Assembly (NCBI RefSeq): GCF_018687195.1
Contig: NZ_CP061321.1
Coordinates: 1,178,001-1,242,000 of the forward strand
Direction: 5' to 3'
DNA: 64,000 bases
Source: Polynucleobacter sp. MWH-UH2A
Lineage (GTDB): Bacteria > Pseudomonadota > Gammaproteobacteria > Burkholderiales > Burkholderiaceae
Positions 54,736-64,000 of this stretch are shown in pieces. The position numbers and the translations under genes are program-made. Position 1 is the stretch's first letter; each line of letters starts with the position of its first letter. The notes under the pieces are model-generated. The model was not told the DNA's origin, ran no database searches, and worked only from the letters and a program-made list of their open reading frames with translations.

Positions 54736-54802
54736 AACTCTCCCTACAGACCATATATGGGGTCTAATTAAGCAAATACAACCCTTTATTGCTAGTAATT
54801 TC

Positions 54803-56119
54803 GTGAATTCCAACCTCCTCAAGAAGTCCGACGAGAGCAGCAAACACATTAGCTTGTTTGCGGCCACCGCTCTTGGTATTGGAGGCATGATGGGCGCAGG
54901 CCTATTCTCCCTATTAGGAACGGCCAGCGCTCATGCAGGCACCCATATTCCATTGGCATTTTTAATCGGAGCCATAGCCGCTTCATTTTCGGTCTACTCC
55001 TATGCAAAATTAGGCGCAACTTATCCAAGTAGCGGCGGGGGTGCCACCTTCACTGTGATGAGCTTTGGAGATGGCTTAATTTCAGGTGGCCTAAATATCT
55101 TTCAATATATCGCCTACCTTATTGCAGCAGCACTCTACGCAGCAGGGTTTTCTGAATACGCCAATACGATGATTGGTGGCAAGCTCTCCCCATTGGAGGT
55201 GAAAGTGGTTGGGGCTGTCATTGTCATTTTGTGTGCAGGTATTAATCTCTTGGGTACTCGTATCGTGGGGCGAGCCGAGACCTTAGCTATCAGCTTTGTA
55301 ACGATTGCCCTTCTACTATTTTCTGCTGGCGGTATTCACGTAGCCAACCTAAGCCATTTTGAGATGTCAGGCTGGTCTATCAATGGGATTGCACTGGCTG
55401 CTGGCATTTTGTACATCAACTACCAAGGCTTTGGAGTAATAACGAATTCGTCAAATGCCATGAAAAGACCACAGCGAGAACTTCCGTTGGCGATGTTCAC
55501 AGCATTAGGCTTAGTCACGATTGCTTACATACTTGTAAGCACAGCATCAGTGCTCCTACTCACCCCGGCGCAATTTGCTCAATTTAATGGCCACGTGCTT
55601 GCCGATGCCGCCCAAATAGTAGACGGCAAACTGGGACTACTGATCATAGGAACTTCGGCATTGCTTGCCTGTGCTGCAGCATTGAATGCAACGATTTTTG
55701 CCGCTTCCAATATTGCTGCTGATATGGCGACTAAACGCTCTATCTCTGCAATGCTGGGATCTACCGTTCTTAAGACTCAAACTCGCGCGCTAACCATTTC
55801 TTCAATCATTGTGATTGCATTGGTCATCGCTTTTCCACTGGATGTGGTTGGCAAGATGGCTAGCCTATCCTTTTTATTGGTCTATGCTGCCATTACCTTT
55901 GGTCATATTCAAGTACGAAATAAAACTGGAGCCAAGCTCTGGCCTTTATGGACGGCCATCACCATTAATTTGGGTTTGTTCATCACCCTATTTATCAATG
56001 TGGTCGAAAGTACTCCGGGTAGTGCAATCGCCCTTACCGCAGCACTGATTGGATCCTTTGGGCTTGAAGCACTTTCAAGAAAATATCTTGTTGCTAAGCC
56101 TGGCTCTACATCTCACTGA
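54803..56119 (+). CDS. APC-superfamily amino-acid permease
   Basis: A membrane transporter of about 438 residues with some 12 helices. TM1 has the broken-helix motif TALGIGGMMGAGLFSLLG (GxGxxGxG type) that binds amino-acid substrates in this superfamily. Further typical features are VYSYAKLGATYPSSGGGATF in TM2-3 and NYQGFGVITNSSNAMKRPQR. Transport substrate unknown. The start is uncertain: reading further upstream would run into tRNA-Leu, so I take GTG 54803, 67 bases after the tRNA. Closing region converges on the small protein at 56137. Confidence 0.83.
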   Translation: MNSNLLKKSDESSKHISLFAATALGIGGMMGAGLFSLLGTASAHAGTHIPLAFLIGAIAASFSVYSYAKLGATYPSSGGGATFTVMSFGDGLISGGLNIFQYIAYLIAAALYAAGFSEYANTMIGGKLSPLEVKVVGAVIVILCAGINLLGTRIVGRAETLAISFVTIALLLFSAGGIHVANLSHFEMSGWSINGIALAAGILYINYQGFGVITNSSNAMKRPQRELPLAMFTALGLVTIAYILVSTASVLLLTPAQFAQFNGHVLADAAQIVDGKLGLLIIGTSALLACAAALNATIFAASNIAADMATKRSISAMLGSTVLKTQTRALTISSIIVIALVIAFPLDVVGKMASLSFLLVYAAITFGHIQVRNKTGAKLWPLWTAITINLGLFITLFINVVESTPGSAIALTAALIGSFGLEALSRKYLVAKPGSTSH

Positions 56120-56136
56120 CTCATCGTCTTAACTAG

Positions 56137-56634
56137 CTAGAGCCCCATGGTTCTGTGCAGAATCTTGGGCTTCATTTCTTCCCAAAGACTTTCAAAATCC
56201 TCAGTCTTTTCTTCCGAGAGATTTATGGGATCATAGAGATGACCAAATACGATTGAATTTCGTTTTACCAGGGTCTTTTCAAACTCCGTTAGACCAATCG
56301 GCTTATCTTCCATATCCCGCGTCAGCTCAGCCGAACAAACAATTGCTTGATCATCATCTTGGTCAACTACAGCAAATTCGATAAATTGCTGCGTCTTCTC
56401 AACAATCACTAAAGTGCCTCTAGCATAAGTTACCGCATCATGCTCTTTGACGATGTAGGCTAGAAACTGATCTTCGTCAGCGCGCTCCATCTGTAAATCA
56501 TCGATAAAGAACAGATACTGACTGCCATCACCATTCACCATAGTAAATACCTTAGGCGTCGCTCCATGCCCTAGAACGATATTGCGGTAATAGCTTGAAA
56601 CTTCGACAGCGAGATTTTCTGAAAAGAGATGCAT
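56137..56634 (-). CDS. Hypothetical acidic cytosolic protein
   Basis: I do not recognise this 165-residue protein. It is acidic, has no signal peptide or membrane helix, and shows beta-strand-like segments (SQYLFFIDDLQMERADEDQF, GTLVIVEKTQQFIEFAVV) and a C-terminal acidic helix (SEEKTEDFESLWEEMKPKIL). It is flanked by the permease (convergent) and a DUF4239-type protein (same strand, 51 bases upstream), and the ATG has no clear ribosome site. It may be lineage-restricted. Confidence 0.6.
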   Translation of the reverse strand: MHLFSENLAVEVSSYYRNIVLGHGATPKVFTMVNGDGSQYLFFIDDLQMERADEDQFLAYIVKEHDAVTYARGTLVIVEKTQQFIEFAVVDQDDDQAIVCSAELTRDMEDKPIGLTEFEKTLVKRNSIVFGHLYDPINLSEEKTEDFESLWEEMKPKILHRTMGL

Positions 56635-56685
56635 ATTGGCGTGAACTTTTTCTGTATTTTTTATTTATAAATCAGTGTATAAATT

Positions 56686-57471
56686 TTATTCGGTACGTGT
56701 TTTGATCGAATCAATGATCTTATAAAAGGCGACTGGCTTCACAGCGCTTTGGCCCTTGAATGGCTGATCCGTAATTACCAATAGCGAAATCAAGGCGCCC
56801 AATGTCACTGGCAGGATTTTCAGGCCAAAGGCAAAGGAATCAGAGGGCAAGAATAACGTGTTGATCGCCACAAGAGAAAAGATACAAATCAGAATCACAA
56901 TCCAGAACAAACCAGGCAAGTGGATGCTAGCCCGCTCTATACGAGCCTCCCTACTTTCAGCCACCTCTTCTGACTTTTTAATGATGTCGGTATACATTGC
57001 AATTTGACGATTGCTCACAGGCTCAAGCGACATAATTTTGCGAGAGATTCCGCGCCACAGCATATGGGTTTTGCTACTGCCCTGCGCTTTTTCCAAATCA
57101 GGCCACTCGTCATTCACGATGGAGTTCATATACTCAAATAGCTCCTTACGAATAACGGCAATGGCCGGGTCTCCATAACGAGTCAGTAAGCGATCTAAGT
57201 TATTAATGCGCCCCGCTTCTTGAGACACCAAGGATTGCACTTCGCGTAAATTCATTTGCGCTTGGTTTAAGAGAAAACCGATGAGCAATCCACTCAAGGT
57301 AATAATGGATCCAAATAGACTCAATCCTAGGCGAGTACTATCTTGTGACGGAGCCAGCGCCGGAATAGACTGCAGCACCCGAGGGGCGGCATCTAATAAA
57401 ACCACGAAGAAACAGACCAACAGAATCAGAATCTGAGCATTACTGCGTTTATATATCCAATTAAAGAGCAT
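56686..57471 (-). CDS. DUF4239-like (bestrophin-like) membrane protein
   Basis: A 261-residue membrane protein with two N-terminal helices (about 13-33 and 50-70), a central soluble part that resembles DUF4239 (SLVSQEAGRINNLDRLLTRY, FEYMNSIVNDEWPDLEKAQG, LPGLFWIVILICIFSL) and two C-terminal helices (about 188-210 and 217-237). DUF4239 proteins are related to bestrophin-type channels but have unknown substrates. It is 27 bases downstream of the dienelactone hydrolase gene, on the same strand. Confidence 0.7.
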   Translation of the reverse strand: MLFNWIYKRSNAQILILLVCFFVVLLDAAPRVLQSIPALAPSQDSTRLGLSLFGSIITLSGLLIGFLLNQAQMNLREVQSLVSQEAGRINNLDRLLTRYGDPAIAVIRKELFEYMNSIVNDEWPDLEKAQGSSKTHMLWRGISRKIMSLEPVSNRQIAMYTDIIKKSEEVAESREARIERASIHLPGLFWIVILICIFSLVAINTLFLPSDSFAFGLKILPVTLGALISLLVITDQPFKGQSAVKPVAFYKIIDSIKTRTE

Positions 57472-57498
57472 GAGTAATCCAGTATTGATGAATTCAGA

Positions 57499-58185
57499 TC
57501 AGCGATGAAGGTTCTTTTGTAGGAAATCCAGGGTTCTATCCCAGGCTAACTTAGCTGCCTCTGCGTTGTATTGTAGGGGTGGCAAGCCACGAGAATTAGA
57601 TTTCGGATTAGCAAAAGCATGTTTGGCATCGTAACGATAGAACTCATGATTGACATTCGCTTCTTTTAACTTTGCCTCCAGTTGATCTACCCCAGAAATG
57701 GCAAAGAAATCGTCGTGAGTAGCCCAGTGCGCCATCATGGGCTTTGTAATTGCGTTTGCATCCACATACTCTAATGGAGGGTAACCATACCAAACCACTG
57801 TGCCATCAAGCTCAGGCACATTGCATGCGGACAATACGGTGAGTGCTCCACCCATACAAAATCCGGTGACCGCGACCTTAGCGCTGCCAGTAGCTTTAAG
57901 ATATTGCACTGCTCCGCGAATATCCTGACCTGCCGCGTCACCAAAATTGAGGTCGCCCATCAGGTGCTCAGCTTCTTTGGCCTCTAATGCAAGTTTGCCG
58001 CGATACAAATCTGGTACGAGTGCGCGATAGCCTGCTGTTGCCAAGCGATCAGCAACGGACTTGACCTCATCATCAAGACCCCACCACTCTTGTATGACGA
58101 CTACACCAGGAGCGCCTTGTGGCTGAGCAGGCTCAGCTAGGTAGCCTTGAACAGAGTTGCCATCGGGTCTTTTGTACTCAATCAT
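57499..58185 (-). CDS. Dienelactone hydrolase family protein
   Basis: A 228-residue alpha/beta hydrolase. The nucleophile is cysteine in KVAVTGFCMGGALTVLSACN (about residue 115), with aspartate in WATHDDFFAI and histidine in RYDAKHAFANPKS, as in carboxymethylenebutenolidase. VVVIQEWWGLDDEVKSVADR is the N-terminal family motif. No chlorocatechol or beta-ketoadipate genes lie nearby, so a general hydrolase role is as likely as aromatic breakdown. It lies nine bases after the MFS gene on the same strand. Confidence 0.88.
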   Translation of the reverse strand: MIEYKRPDGNSVQGYLAEPAQPQGAPGVVVIQEWWGLDDEVKSVADRLATAGYRALVPDLYRGKLALEAKEAEHLMGDLNFGDAAGQDIRGAVQYLKATGSAKVAVTGFCMGGALTVLSACNVPELDGTVVWYGYPPLEYVDANAITKPMMAHWATHDDFFAISGVDQLEAKLKEANVNHEFYRYDAKHAFANPKSNSRGLPPLQYNAEAAKLAWDRTLDFLQKNLHR

Positions 58186-58194
58186 ATTGTCTCC

Positions 58195-59436
58195 TTATGC
58201 TTTCGTATGCTTATCTGTATCAGAATGTATATATCCTACCAGCCAAAAAGTTAGCAAACCGCAGACTGCAGCGCCATATCCAACTAGGCTGTAATGCTCC
58301 ATCTTTCCATCTGGGGTAATAGTCACTATAAGGCCCGCTAGAACAGATGCAATGCCAGAAGCAAGCATCTGTGTTGAGCCCACTAAGCTCATGAAAGCGC
58401 CTCTGATCTTTGGTTCAACTAATTGACTTACGATTGCCATTGCTGGAATCATGCGCCCTGAAATTAATATAAAGAACGAGGTAGAGTTGATTAGAACGAC
58501 CCACAAGGGTACGGGCACTAAATTGGTGGTAACAATCAAGGGAATCAAACTGATGATAGCCAGCACTCTAAACACCCTAACCTTGCCATACTGGTCGGCC
58601 ATATGACCAATTAATCTTGAGCTCATTAAAGTAGCAACGCCCCCACACAAATAGATGAGAGAGATATATGAATTAGCCACCCCAACATTTGAAGTGAGAT
58701 ACAAGGCTATATAGGGAATAACCGAGAAACCAGTAATCATGATCAAGCCCATAAATAGAAATGCGCGGGCATGTTGATGGGCAATGGCAATCTCATAGAT
58801 TTGCTTAAAACGATTCCCTTCGTTGACGTGGCCGAGATGGCCAGCAATCTTGGGAATATTGCGATAAGCAATAAACAAAATCACAATAGAAATAATGCCG
58901 ATGAATAGGAATGGCGCACGCCAGCCTAAGAAGGAGATATGGTTTGCCAGAAATAAACTCAGGGGTACACCAGCAACCGTAGATACCGAGAAAGCCGCCA
59001 TCACCGTTCCCAAGGCTTTACCTCTACGCTCAAACGGGATGGAATCGGCAACAATGGTTTGCACAAAAGAACCTAGTATTCCCCCGAATGCACCAGCACA
59101 AGCACGCGCAATAAATAGCATGTGATAGTTTGGCGCAAACGCACAGGCGACCGTTGCCACAATAAAGCAGACATATAGGCGTAGCAGTAGCTGCCTTCTC
59201 TCAAAGCGATCAATGTAATAGGTGGCAAATACTCCCGCTATCGCAGCGGCGAAAGTGTAAGAAGAAAGCAATAAGCCAAACTCGTGGGTGTTAATCGATA
59301 GCGCTGTAATGAACTGAGGCCCTAAAGGCATCATGATCATGAAGTCCAAGATATGAGTGAACTGAATTCCGGCAAGCGCAAAGAGAAAAAAACGCTCGCG
59401 CTTTGGGGATTCAAATAGAGGGGATGGCTGCTTCAA
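58195..59436 (-). CDS. Major facilitator superfamily transporter
   Basis: A 413-residue inner-membrane protein with 12 predicted helices. It contains motif A (YIDRFERRQLLLRLYVCFIV between TM2 and TM3) and the antiporter-like motif in TM5 (GTVMAAFSVSTVAGVPLSLF), typical of the DHA1 drug-export group such as AraJ/YdhP-type proteins. Substrate unknown. The only near start is TTG 59436, with no strong ribosome site; no upstream ATG is in frame. It begins 26 bases from the divergent channel-like gene and is followed by the dienelactone hydrolase. Confidence 0.85.
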   Translation of the reverse strand: MKQPSPLFESPKRERFFLFALAGIQFTHILDFMIMMPLGPQFITALSINTHEFGLLLSSYTFAAAIAGVFATYYIDRFERRQLLLRLYVCFIVATVACAFAPNYHMLFIARACAGAFGGILGSFVQTIVADSIPFERRGKALGTVMAAFSVSTVAGVPLSLFLANHISFLGWRAPFLFIGIISIVILFIAYRNIPKIAGHLGHVNEGNRFKQIYEIAIAHQHARAFLFMGLIMITGFSVIPYIALYLTSNVGVANSYISLIYLCGGVATLMSSRLIGHMADQYGKVRVFRVLAIISLIPLIVTTNLVPVPLWVVLINSTSFFILISGRMIPAMAIVSQLVEPKIRGAFMSLVGSTQMLASGIASVLAGLIVTITPDGKMEHYSLVGYGAAVCGLLTFWLVGYIHSDTDKHTKA

Positions 59437-59462
59437 GGTTTGCTTTACAGGAATTGGTCAAT

Positions 59463-60020
59463 ATGACATTATCCCTCTTGATACCAATACTTGCAGGGCT
59501 TTCCATGCCACTCCTACCTGAACAGATTGCCAACTCCAGCATCATGGGCCTTCCCCTCATTCCGCTGATTACCGATGTATTTTTTGGTCTTGTTGGAATG
59601 GTGGTCGTACTGATATTTCATGGTAGCGGCATTAATCACATCATCATGCGCTTTGAAAAAAGGACTGATGTCAATTTAAACAATGGGCAATACAACCGTG
59701 TATTCATCCATTTTTATGCCTCTTTTTTCTTCGTGGCATTAGTACATCTCTGCGAAATTATCCTATGGTGCTTTTACCTGCTGGGTCTTGGTTTAATCGA
59801 CGATGCAGTTCAAGCGCTGCTATTTGCCGGAAGCTGTTATACAACCGTCGGATTTGTGGCGGATATCTTGCCAGCCGGCTGGAAAAGTCTCGCTTTCTTT
59901 ATTGCCTTTACTGGCCTGTTTTCTTTGGCCTGGACCACTTCAATCATGATTGGCATGACCAATACGTATAAAGCGGCTTGGAACCTTAAATATGGTCGCA
60001 GCAGCTTCAACGACTCTTAA
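59463..60020 (+). CDS. Potassium-channel-like membrane protein with degenerate filter
   Basis: A 185-residue membrane protein with about four hydrophobic segments. Residues 115-165 look like the pore module of two-helix (Ion_trans_2) channels: a pore helix, the filter-like CYTTVGFVADILPAGWKSLA and an outer helix (LFSLAWTTSIMIGMT). The usual TVGYGD is here TVGFVA-D, so glycine and aspartate spacing are altered and potassium selectivity is doubtful. ATG 59463 has AGGA ten bases upstream. It diverges from the MFS gene and overlaps the convergent next gene by 14 bases. Confidence 0.6.
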   Translation: MTLSLLIPILAGLSMPLLPEQIANSSIMGLPLIPLITDVFFGLVGMVVVLIFHGSGINHIIMRFEKRTDVNLNNGQYNRVFIHFYASFFFVALVHLCEIILWCFYLLGLGLIDDAVQALLFAGSCYTTVGFVADILPAGWKSLAFFIAFTGLFSLAWTTSIMIGMTNTYKAAWNLKYGRSSFNDS

Positions 60021-60510
60021 TATAGTAGCCATACACGCAACGATTTCCCCCTCTAGATGGGTTATGCGTGTCATAAATCACCCCATTAATCACAGTAGTC
60101 AGATGCTTTGATACTTTGACGATCAATGTGCCTGCAGGTAGCTCATCTGGCCTGAGATGCACCTGGCAGCCCGCACCTACTTTCATGGTTGGCACCCAAT
60201 CAAAGCCATGACTAAGAATGTAGTCATGAAAGACATCTCGATGATTACCATTTCGCGGAGATGAACCTTTGCGGGCAAGATGTCTTGACACCTTGTTATC
60301 TCGCTCAAGCGCATAGCTCGCATTTGCTTGGCGCAAGTCTTCATAGACTTGCAGATAAGGAAGTTTGGCAGCAATTGCGATTGACCTGACTACACAGTCA
60401 CCTGCCCCGCCTTTGAAACCGGCAGCCTCTCTTCCACCATCATGATGCATAAATGGAAAGGTTATATGCGAACGCTGAAAACGCAGGAATGGATTGAGAA
60501 AACTAAACAT
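60007..60510 (-). CDS. Hypothetical protein with papain-like Cys-His-Asp arrangement
   Basis: I do not recognise a named family, but this 167-residue protein has the pattern of a papain-like fold: a possible nucleophile C39 in GAGDCVVRSIAIAAKLPYLQ at the start of a helix, H136 in IVKVSKHLTTVINGVIYDTH, and D147 following. The ending GGNRCVYGYYIKSR is aromatic. It could be a peptidase or a catalytically similar amidase. No signal peptide. It precedes the malate synthase terminator on the same strand and overlaps the channel-like gene. Confidence 0.55.
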   Translation of the reverse strand: MFSFLNPFLRFQRSHITFPFMHHDGGREAAGFKGGAGDCVVRSIAIAAKLPYLQVYEDLRQANASYALERDNKVSRHLARKGSSPRNGNHRDVFHDYILSHGFDWVPTMKVGAGCQVHLRPDELPAGTLIVKVSKHLTTVINGVIYDTHNPSRGGNRCVYGYYIKSR

Positions 60511-60532
60511 GACTTAACAGGTCTGCGCAATA

Positions 60533-60564
60533 AAAAATGGATTTGCCTCTCGACAAATCCATTT
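60533..60564 (-). terminator. Intrinsic terminator of malate synthase G gene
   Basis: AAATGGATTTG (60554-60564 on the minus strand) pairs with 60535-60545 through an 11-bp stem and eight-base loop, followed by a T-run on the minus strand. It lies about 20 bases after the glcB stop. Confidence 0.9.
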
Positions 60565-60584
60565 CATTTGCAAGCGAATGGGGG

Positions 60585-62801
60585 TTACTTCGCTTGCGCC
60601 TTTTTCACTTCCAAGCGCCATGCATGCAAGAGCGGCTCAGTGTAGCCGTTTGGCTGCTCAAGACCCTTGAAAATCAGATCGCTAGCTGCTTTGTAAGCAT
60701 AAGAATCTTTGTAGTTCGGCATCATTGGCTTGTACAGTGGATCACCTGCGTTCTGGCCATCTACTACCTTGGCCATCCGCTGCAATGTTTCGTTCACCTG
60801 ATCCGCAGTGACGATGCCATGCAATAACCAGTTAGCGATATGCTGACTAGAAATACGCAAAGTTGCACGGTCTTCCATCAAACCAACGTTATGAATATCA
60901 GGAACTTTAGAGCAACCAACACCTTGGTCAATCCAGCGCACTACATAACCCAAGATACCTTGGCAGTTGTTATCCAACTCCTGCTGAATCTCTTCCTTAG
61001 ACCAATTTGCTTGCTCAGCCACTGGAATAGTTAACAAGTCATTTAGCAAGGCTTCGGCTTCAGCAGCGGTATCCAACTTTTCCATTTCCTTTTGGAGTTC
61101 AGCCACGTTTACTTGGTGATAGTGAAGCGCATGCAAGGTAGCCGCTGTTGGTGATGGAACCCAAGCAGTATTTGCACCAGCTTTTGGATGAACAATCTTC
61201 TGCTCAACCATCGCCTTCATCATGTCTGGCATTGCCCACATACCCTTACCGATCTGAGCGCGACCACGCAAGCCACAATCCAAACCAGCAAATACGTTAC
61301 GACGCTCGTAGGCGGACAACCATTTGCTGGTTTTCATATCGCCCTTACGGATCATTGGGCCAGCGTACATAGAAGTATGCATTTCATCGCCGGTACGATC
61401 CAAGAAGCCGGTATTAATAAAGGCCACACGTGCGCCAGCCGCTGCAATAGCTGCTTTGATGTTTGCACTCATGCGACGCTCTTCGTCCATGATGCCTAGT
61501 TTTACGGTATCTGCTGGTAAGCCCAATAACTTCTCTACACGACCAAAGAGTTCAGCAGCGAAAGCCACTTCTTCTGGGCTATGCATTTTTGGCTTAACAA
61601 TGTAAACAGAACCTTTACGGGTATTGCCAATAGCTTGGCTTGCTGGACGATTGATGTCGTAGAGCGCGATCAATACCGTTACTACCGCATCCAAAATACC
61701 TTCATAAATCTCTTTACCTTCACCAGTCAAAATGGCTGGGTTAGTCATTAAGTGGCCAACGTTGCGGAGGAATAAGAGTGAGCGGCCATGCAAAGTCACT
61801 ACACCATCTTTGGCATTTACTGCACCAATACCAGCTTTGTACTGGCGATCTGGATTCAGAGTGCGAGTAAAGGTCTTGCCACCCTTACTGACCTCTTCAA
61901 CCAAGGTGCCCTTCAAAATACCAAGCCAGTTTTCATAGGCGAGTACCTTATCGTCGCCATCCACTGCAGCAATTGAGTCTTCCAAATCCAAAATGGTAGA
62001 GAGCGCTGCCTCAAGCACAACATCATTGATGCCTGCTGGATCACCAGCGCCAATGGTTTTGCTCTTATTGATTTCGATATCGATATGAACGCCGTTATTA
62101 CGTAGGAGCACAGAACTTGGGGCTGCTGCATCGCCTTGGTAGCCTACAAACTGCTTCTCATCTGCAAGGCCGGTAGTGCTGCCATCTTTGAGCTTCACAG
62201 ACAATTTATTACCATCTACTGTGTACGCTACTGAATCACGATGTGAGCCCTTTGCCAAAGGCGCTGCTTGATCCAAGAAATTACGTGCATAAGCAACTAC
62301 TTTTGCACCACGAATCGGGTTGTATGCCCCTGCTTTAGTGGCACCATCATCTTCTGAAATAACATCAGTGCCATACAAGGCGTCATATAGAGAACCCCAG
62401 CGGGCATTAGCAGCATTCAATGCATAACGTGCATTGAGCACAGGAACAACTAATTGAGGACCTGCTTGTAAAGCTAACTCATCATCAACGTTTTTAGTTG
62501 TGCCAGCAACTTTGCCTGGGACTTCATCAAGGTAGCCAATCTCTTTTAAGAATTTGCGATAGGCAGGCATATCTTTAATCGGGCCACGATTAGCTTGATG
62601 CCATTTATCTAAATCCAACTGAATGCGGTCACGCTTGGCCAACAATGCTTCATTTTTAGGAGTGAGGTCTTTAACGATTTCATCAAAACCTTTCCAGAAG
62701 TCGGCGCTCTTAATGCCGGTTCCAGGAAGCACTTTGTCTTCAATAAAACGATATAAAGGGGTTGCCACTTGAAGGCTATTGCAGATAGTACGCGCAGTCA
62801 T
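60585..62801 (-). CDS. glcB: Malate synthase G
   Basis: A 738-residue enzyme that condenses glyoxylate and acetyl-CoA to malate. It has the MSG features [40 protein letters not shown] with the magnesium/catalytic residues, [20 protein letters not shown] and the catalytic aspartate region [20 protein letters not shown]. Full length, typical of isoform G rather than A. Its place near purA is not functionally linked. Isocitrate lyase is not in the window; the enzyme may serve glyoxylate from glycolate oxidation. Confidence 0.97.
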   Translation of the reverse strand: MTARTICNSLQVATPLYRFIEDKVLPGTGIKSADFWKGFDEIVKDLTPKNEALLAKRDRIQLDLDKWHQANRGPIKDMPAYRKFLKEIGYLDEVPGKVAGTTKNVDDELALQAGPQLVVPVLNARYALNAANARWGSLYDALYGTDVISEDDGATKAGAYNPIRGAKVVAYARNFLDQAAPLAKGSHRDSVAYTVDGNKLSVKLKDGSTTGLADEKQFVGYQGDAAAPSSVLLRNNGVHIDIEINKSKTIGAGDPAGINDVVLEAALSTILDLEDSIAAVDGDDKVLAYENWLGILKGTLVEEVSKGGKTFTRTLNPDRQYKAGIGAVNAKDGVVTLHGRSLLFLRNVGHLMTNPAILTGEGKEIYEGILDAVVTVLIALYDINRPASQAIGNTRKGSVYIVKPKMHSPEEVAFAAELFGRVEKLLGLPADTVKLGIMDEERRMSANIKAAIAAAGARVAFINTGFLDRTGDEMHTSMYAGPMIRKGDMKTSKWLSAYERRNVFAGLDCGLRGRAQIGKGMWAMPDMMKAMVEQKIVHPKAGANTAWVPSPTAATLHALHYHQVNVAELQKEMEKLDTAAEAEALLNDLLTIPVAEQANWSKEEIQQELDNNCQGILGYVVRWIDQGVGCSKVPDIHNVGLMEDRATLRISSQHIANWLLHGIVTADQVNETLQRMAKVVDGQNAGDPLYKPMMPNYKDSYAYKAASDLIFKGLEQPNGYTEPLLHAWRLEVKKAQAK

Positions 62802-62872
62802 GTTTAAACCTTAGTTTCTAATGCAAAAATTAAATAACTTAAATAATTAAGGGAGGAATCGATTATTTTCCA

Positions 62873-64000
62873 TCAATCCTGAAAAGGATGCTGGAGCAAG
62901 ATCGTTTCATCACGCTCTGGGCCCGTAGACACCATGGCGATCGGTTTTCCGGCCACTTCCTCAATACGGCGCAGGAAATTTTGCGCCTCAACCGGTAACT
63001 TACCCCACTCCCGAATACCAAAAGTCGTGCCTTTCCAGCCCCGGAAATCTTCGTAAATTGGCTCACAGCGAGCAACCGATTCAGCGCCACGTGGCAATAC
63101 ATCCAATTTCTTGCCATCCAAGGTGTAGCCAACACATAAACGAATGGTTTCTAAGCCATCAAGCACATCCAATTTAGTGATGCACAAACCAGTAAGACCA
63201 TTAATCTGAATTGAGCGCTTCAGAGCGGCAGCATCCAACCAACCTGTACGGCGTGGACGTCCTGTTACAGAGCCAAACTCTTTACCTACTTCTGCAAGAC
63301 GAACACCAATTGGATCTTGTCTTGCTGGATTGTCATGGTCATACAGTTCGCTTGGGAAAGGGCCTGCGCCAACACGAGTGCAATAAGCTTTAGTGATACC
63401 CAAAATATATTGCAATGAATCTGGGCCAACACCAGAACCGGCAGCCGCGTTACCTGCCACACAGTTACTAGAGGTTACATACGGATAAGTGCCATGATCA
63501 ATATCGAGCAAAGTGCCTTGCGCACCTTCAAACAAGAGGTTTTGACCAGCTTGTTCAGCAGCATATAAGGCACTAGAAACGTCAACCACCATGGGCTTGA
63601 GGCGTTCAGCATAAGACATTGCTTCAGCAAGCGTCTTCTCATAATTCACAGGCTCAGCACCGTAGTAATTGGTGAGCATGAAGTTGTGATACTCCAAGTT
63701 TTCACGTAACTGAGCTGCAAACTTCTCTGGATAGAATAAATCTTGAACGCGTAAGGCACGACGCGCTACCTTATCTTCGTATGCAGGGCCAATGCCACGA
63801 CCGGTTGTACCAATTTTGGCTTCACCACGCTTCTTCTCACGTGCATGATCGATCGCCACGTGATACGGCAGAATCAAAGTCGTTGCTTCAGAAATCTTCA
63901 AACGCGACTGGACATTCAAACCAGCAGCTTCGAGCTCACCAATCTCTTTAAAGAGCGCTTCTGGTGAGAGCACAACACCATTACCAATGTAGCAAATGAC
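62873..64000 (-). CDS. purA: Adenylosuccinate synthetase (5' part outside window)
   Basis: The reading frame runs through the right edge, so the N terminus with the GDEGKGK motif is missing. Visible residues begin [20 protein letters not shown], the conserved N-terminal third, followed by [40 protein letters not shown] and [20 protein letters not shown], and [20 protein letters not shown] near the C terminus. The enzyme makes adenylosuccinate from IMP, aspartate and GTP. It is 71 bases upstream of glcB on the same strand. Confidence 0.96.
   Translation of the reverse strand, partial: VICYIGNGVVLSPEALFKEIGELEAAGLNVQSRLKISEATTLILPYHVAIDHAREKKRGEAKIGTTGRGIGPAYEDKVARRALRVQDLFYPEKFAAQLRENLEYHNFMLTNYYGAEPVNYEKTLAEAMSYAERLKPMVVDVSSALYAAEQAGQNLLFEGAQGTLLDIDHGTYPYVTSSNCVAGNAAAGSGVGPDSLQYILGITKAYCTRVGAGPFPSELYDHDNPARQDPIGVRLAEVGKEFGSVTGRPRRTGWLDAAALKRSIQINGLTGLCITKLDVLDGLETIRLCVGYTLDGKKLDVLPRGAESVARCEPIYEDFRGWKGTTFGIREWGKLPVEAQNFLRRIEEVAGKPIAMVSTGPERDETILLQHPFQD

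Noticed and set aside
54686-54802. Longer N terminus for the amino-acid permease
   Set aside because: The upstream part of the frame lies within the tRNA-Leu gene, so it cannot be the true start.
1-64000. Mobile elements, phage genes or CRISPR arrays
   Set aside because: No transposase, integrase, phage structural protein, terminal repeats or spaced direct-repeat array was seen in any frame.

Overview
The window looks like a piece of a small-genome freshwater betaproteobacterium, most likely Polynucleobacter or a close relative in the Burkholderiaceae. This rests on recognised gene content and order: a gntR-sdhC-sdhD operon facing mdh, a pyruvate dehydrogenase operon whose E3 carries its own lipoyl domain, DUF2863 next to yaaA, aat next to bpt, a pabB-pabC fusion, and short intergenic gaps. 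No database search was run. Coding density is very high, no gene-free stretch exceeds 300 bases, and I see no transposase, phage block, CRISPR array or rRNA.

Layout. 1-3074: succinate dehydrogenase membrane subunits and their GntR regulator (minus) diverge from malate dehydrogenase and a small secreted MliC-like protein (plus). 3142-5129: DUF2863 and yaaA (minus). 5225-17095: a long plus-strand series with an aminotransferase, GST, hydroxyacyl-CoA dehydrogenase, DUF3429 protein, rarA, a kappa-type isomerase, a periplasmic cyclophilin, pabBC, a Nudix hydrolase, the N-degron transferases aat and bpt, pyrD and an IclR regulator. 17106-20347: a penicillin-binding endopeptidase, an EamA transporter, a phasin and a CxxC protein. 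20416-29948: lpdA, aceF and aceE (minus) diverge from a PAS histidine kinase and FixJ-like regulator (plus). 29967-32966: folD and an M3 oligopeptidase. 32977-38466: a GST-like protein, xth, ntrC, ntrB and glnA (minus). 38673-43246: a tight five-gene minus operon (beta-propeller, deacetylase-like, fatty-acid hydroxylase, EI24, CinA-type). 43305-51115: hrpA diverges from argA and yggX; an unannotated structured RNA candidate lies before rpiA, and tal diverges from rpiA. 51128-54493: DUF2892, rlmB and rnr. 54649-64000: tRNA-Leu(CAG), an amino-acid permease, two poorly characterised proteins, a dienelactone hydrolase, an MFS exporter, a channel-like membrane protein, a papain-like protein, malate synthase G and the 3' part of purA.

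The genes mostly serve central carbon flow (PDH, SDH, MDH, malate synthase, RpiA/Tal), nitrogen assimilation (GlnA-NtrB-NtrC), folate/C1 metabolism (PabBC, FolD), nucleotide synthesis (PyrD, PurA) and RNA/protein quality control (HrpA, RNase R, RlmB, Aat/Bpt, oligopeptidase).

Most worth a second look: (1) a probable sRNA gene of about 158 nt at 49173-49330, with a TTGACA/TAGGAT promoter, four hairpins and a strong terminator; (2) an NtrC with altered GAFTGA (GAFPGA) and Walker B (GE for DE) motifs beside an intact NtrB and a good NtrC-type half-site pair upstream of glnA; (3) a perfect 14-bp palindrome on the -10 box of gntR-sdh; (4) an almost leaderless argA whose promoter lies inside hrpA.
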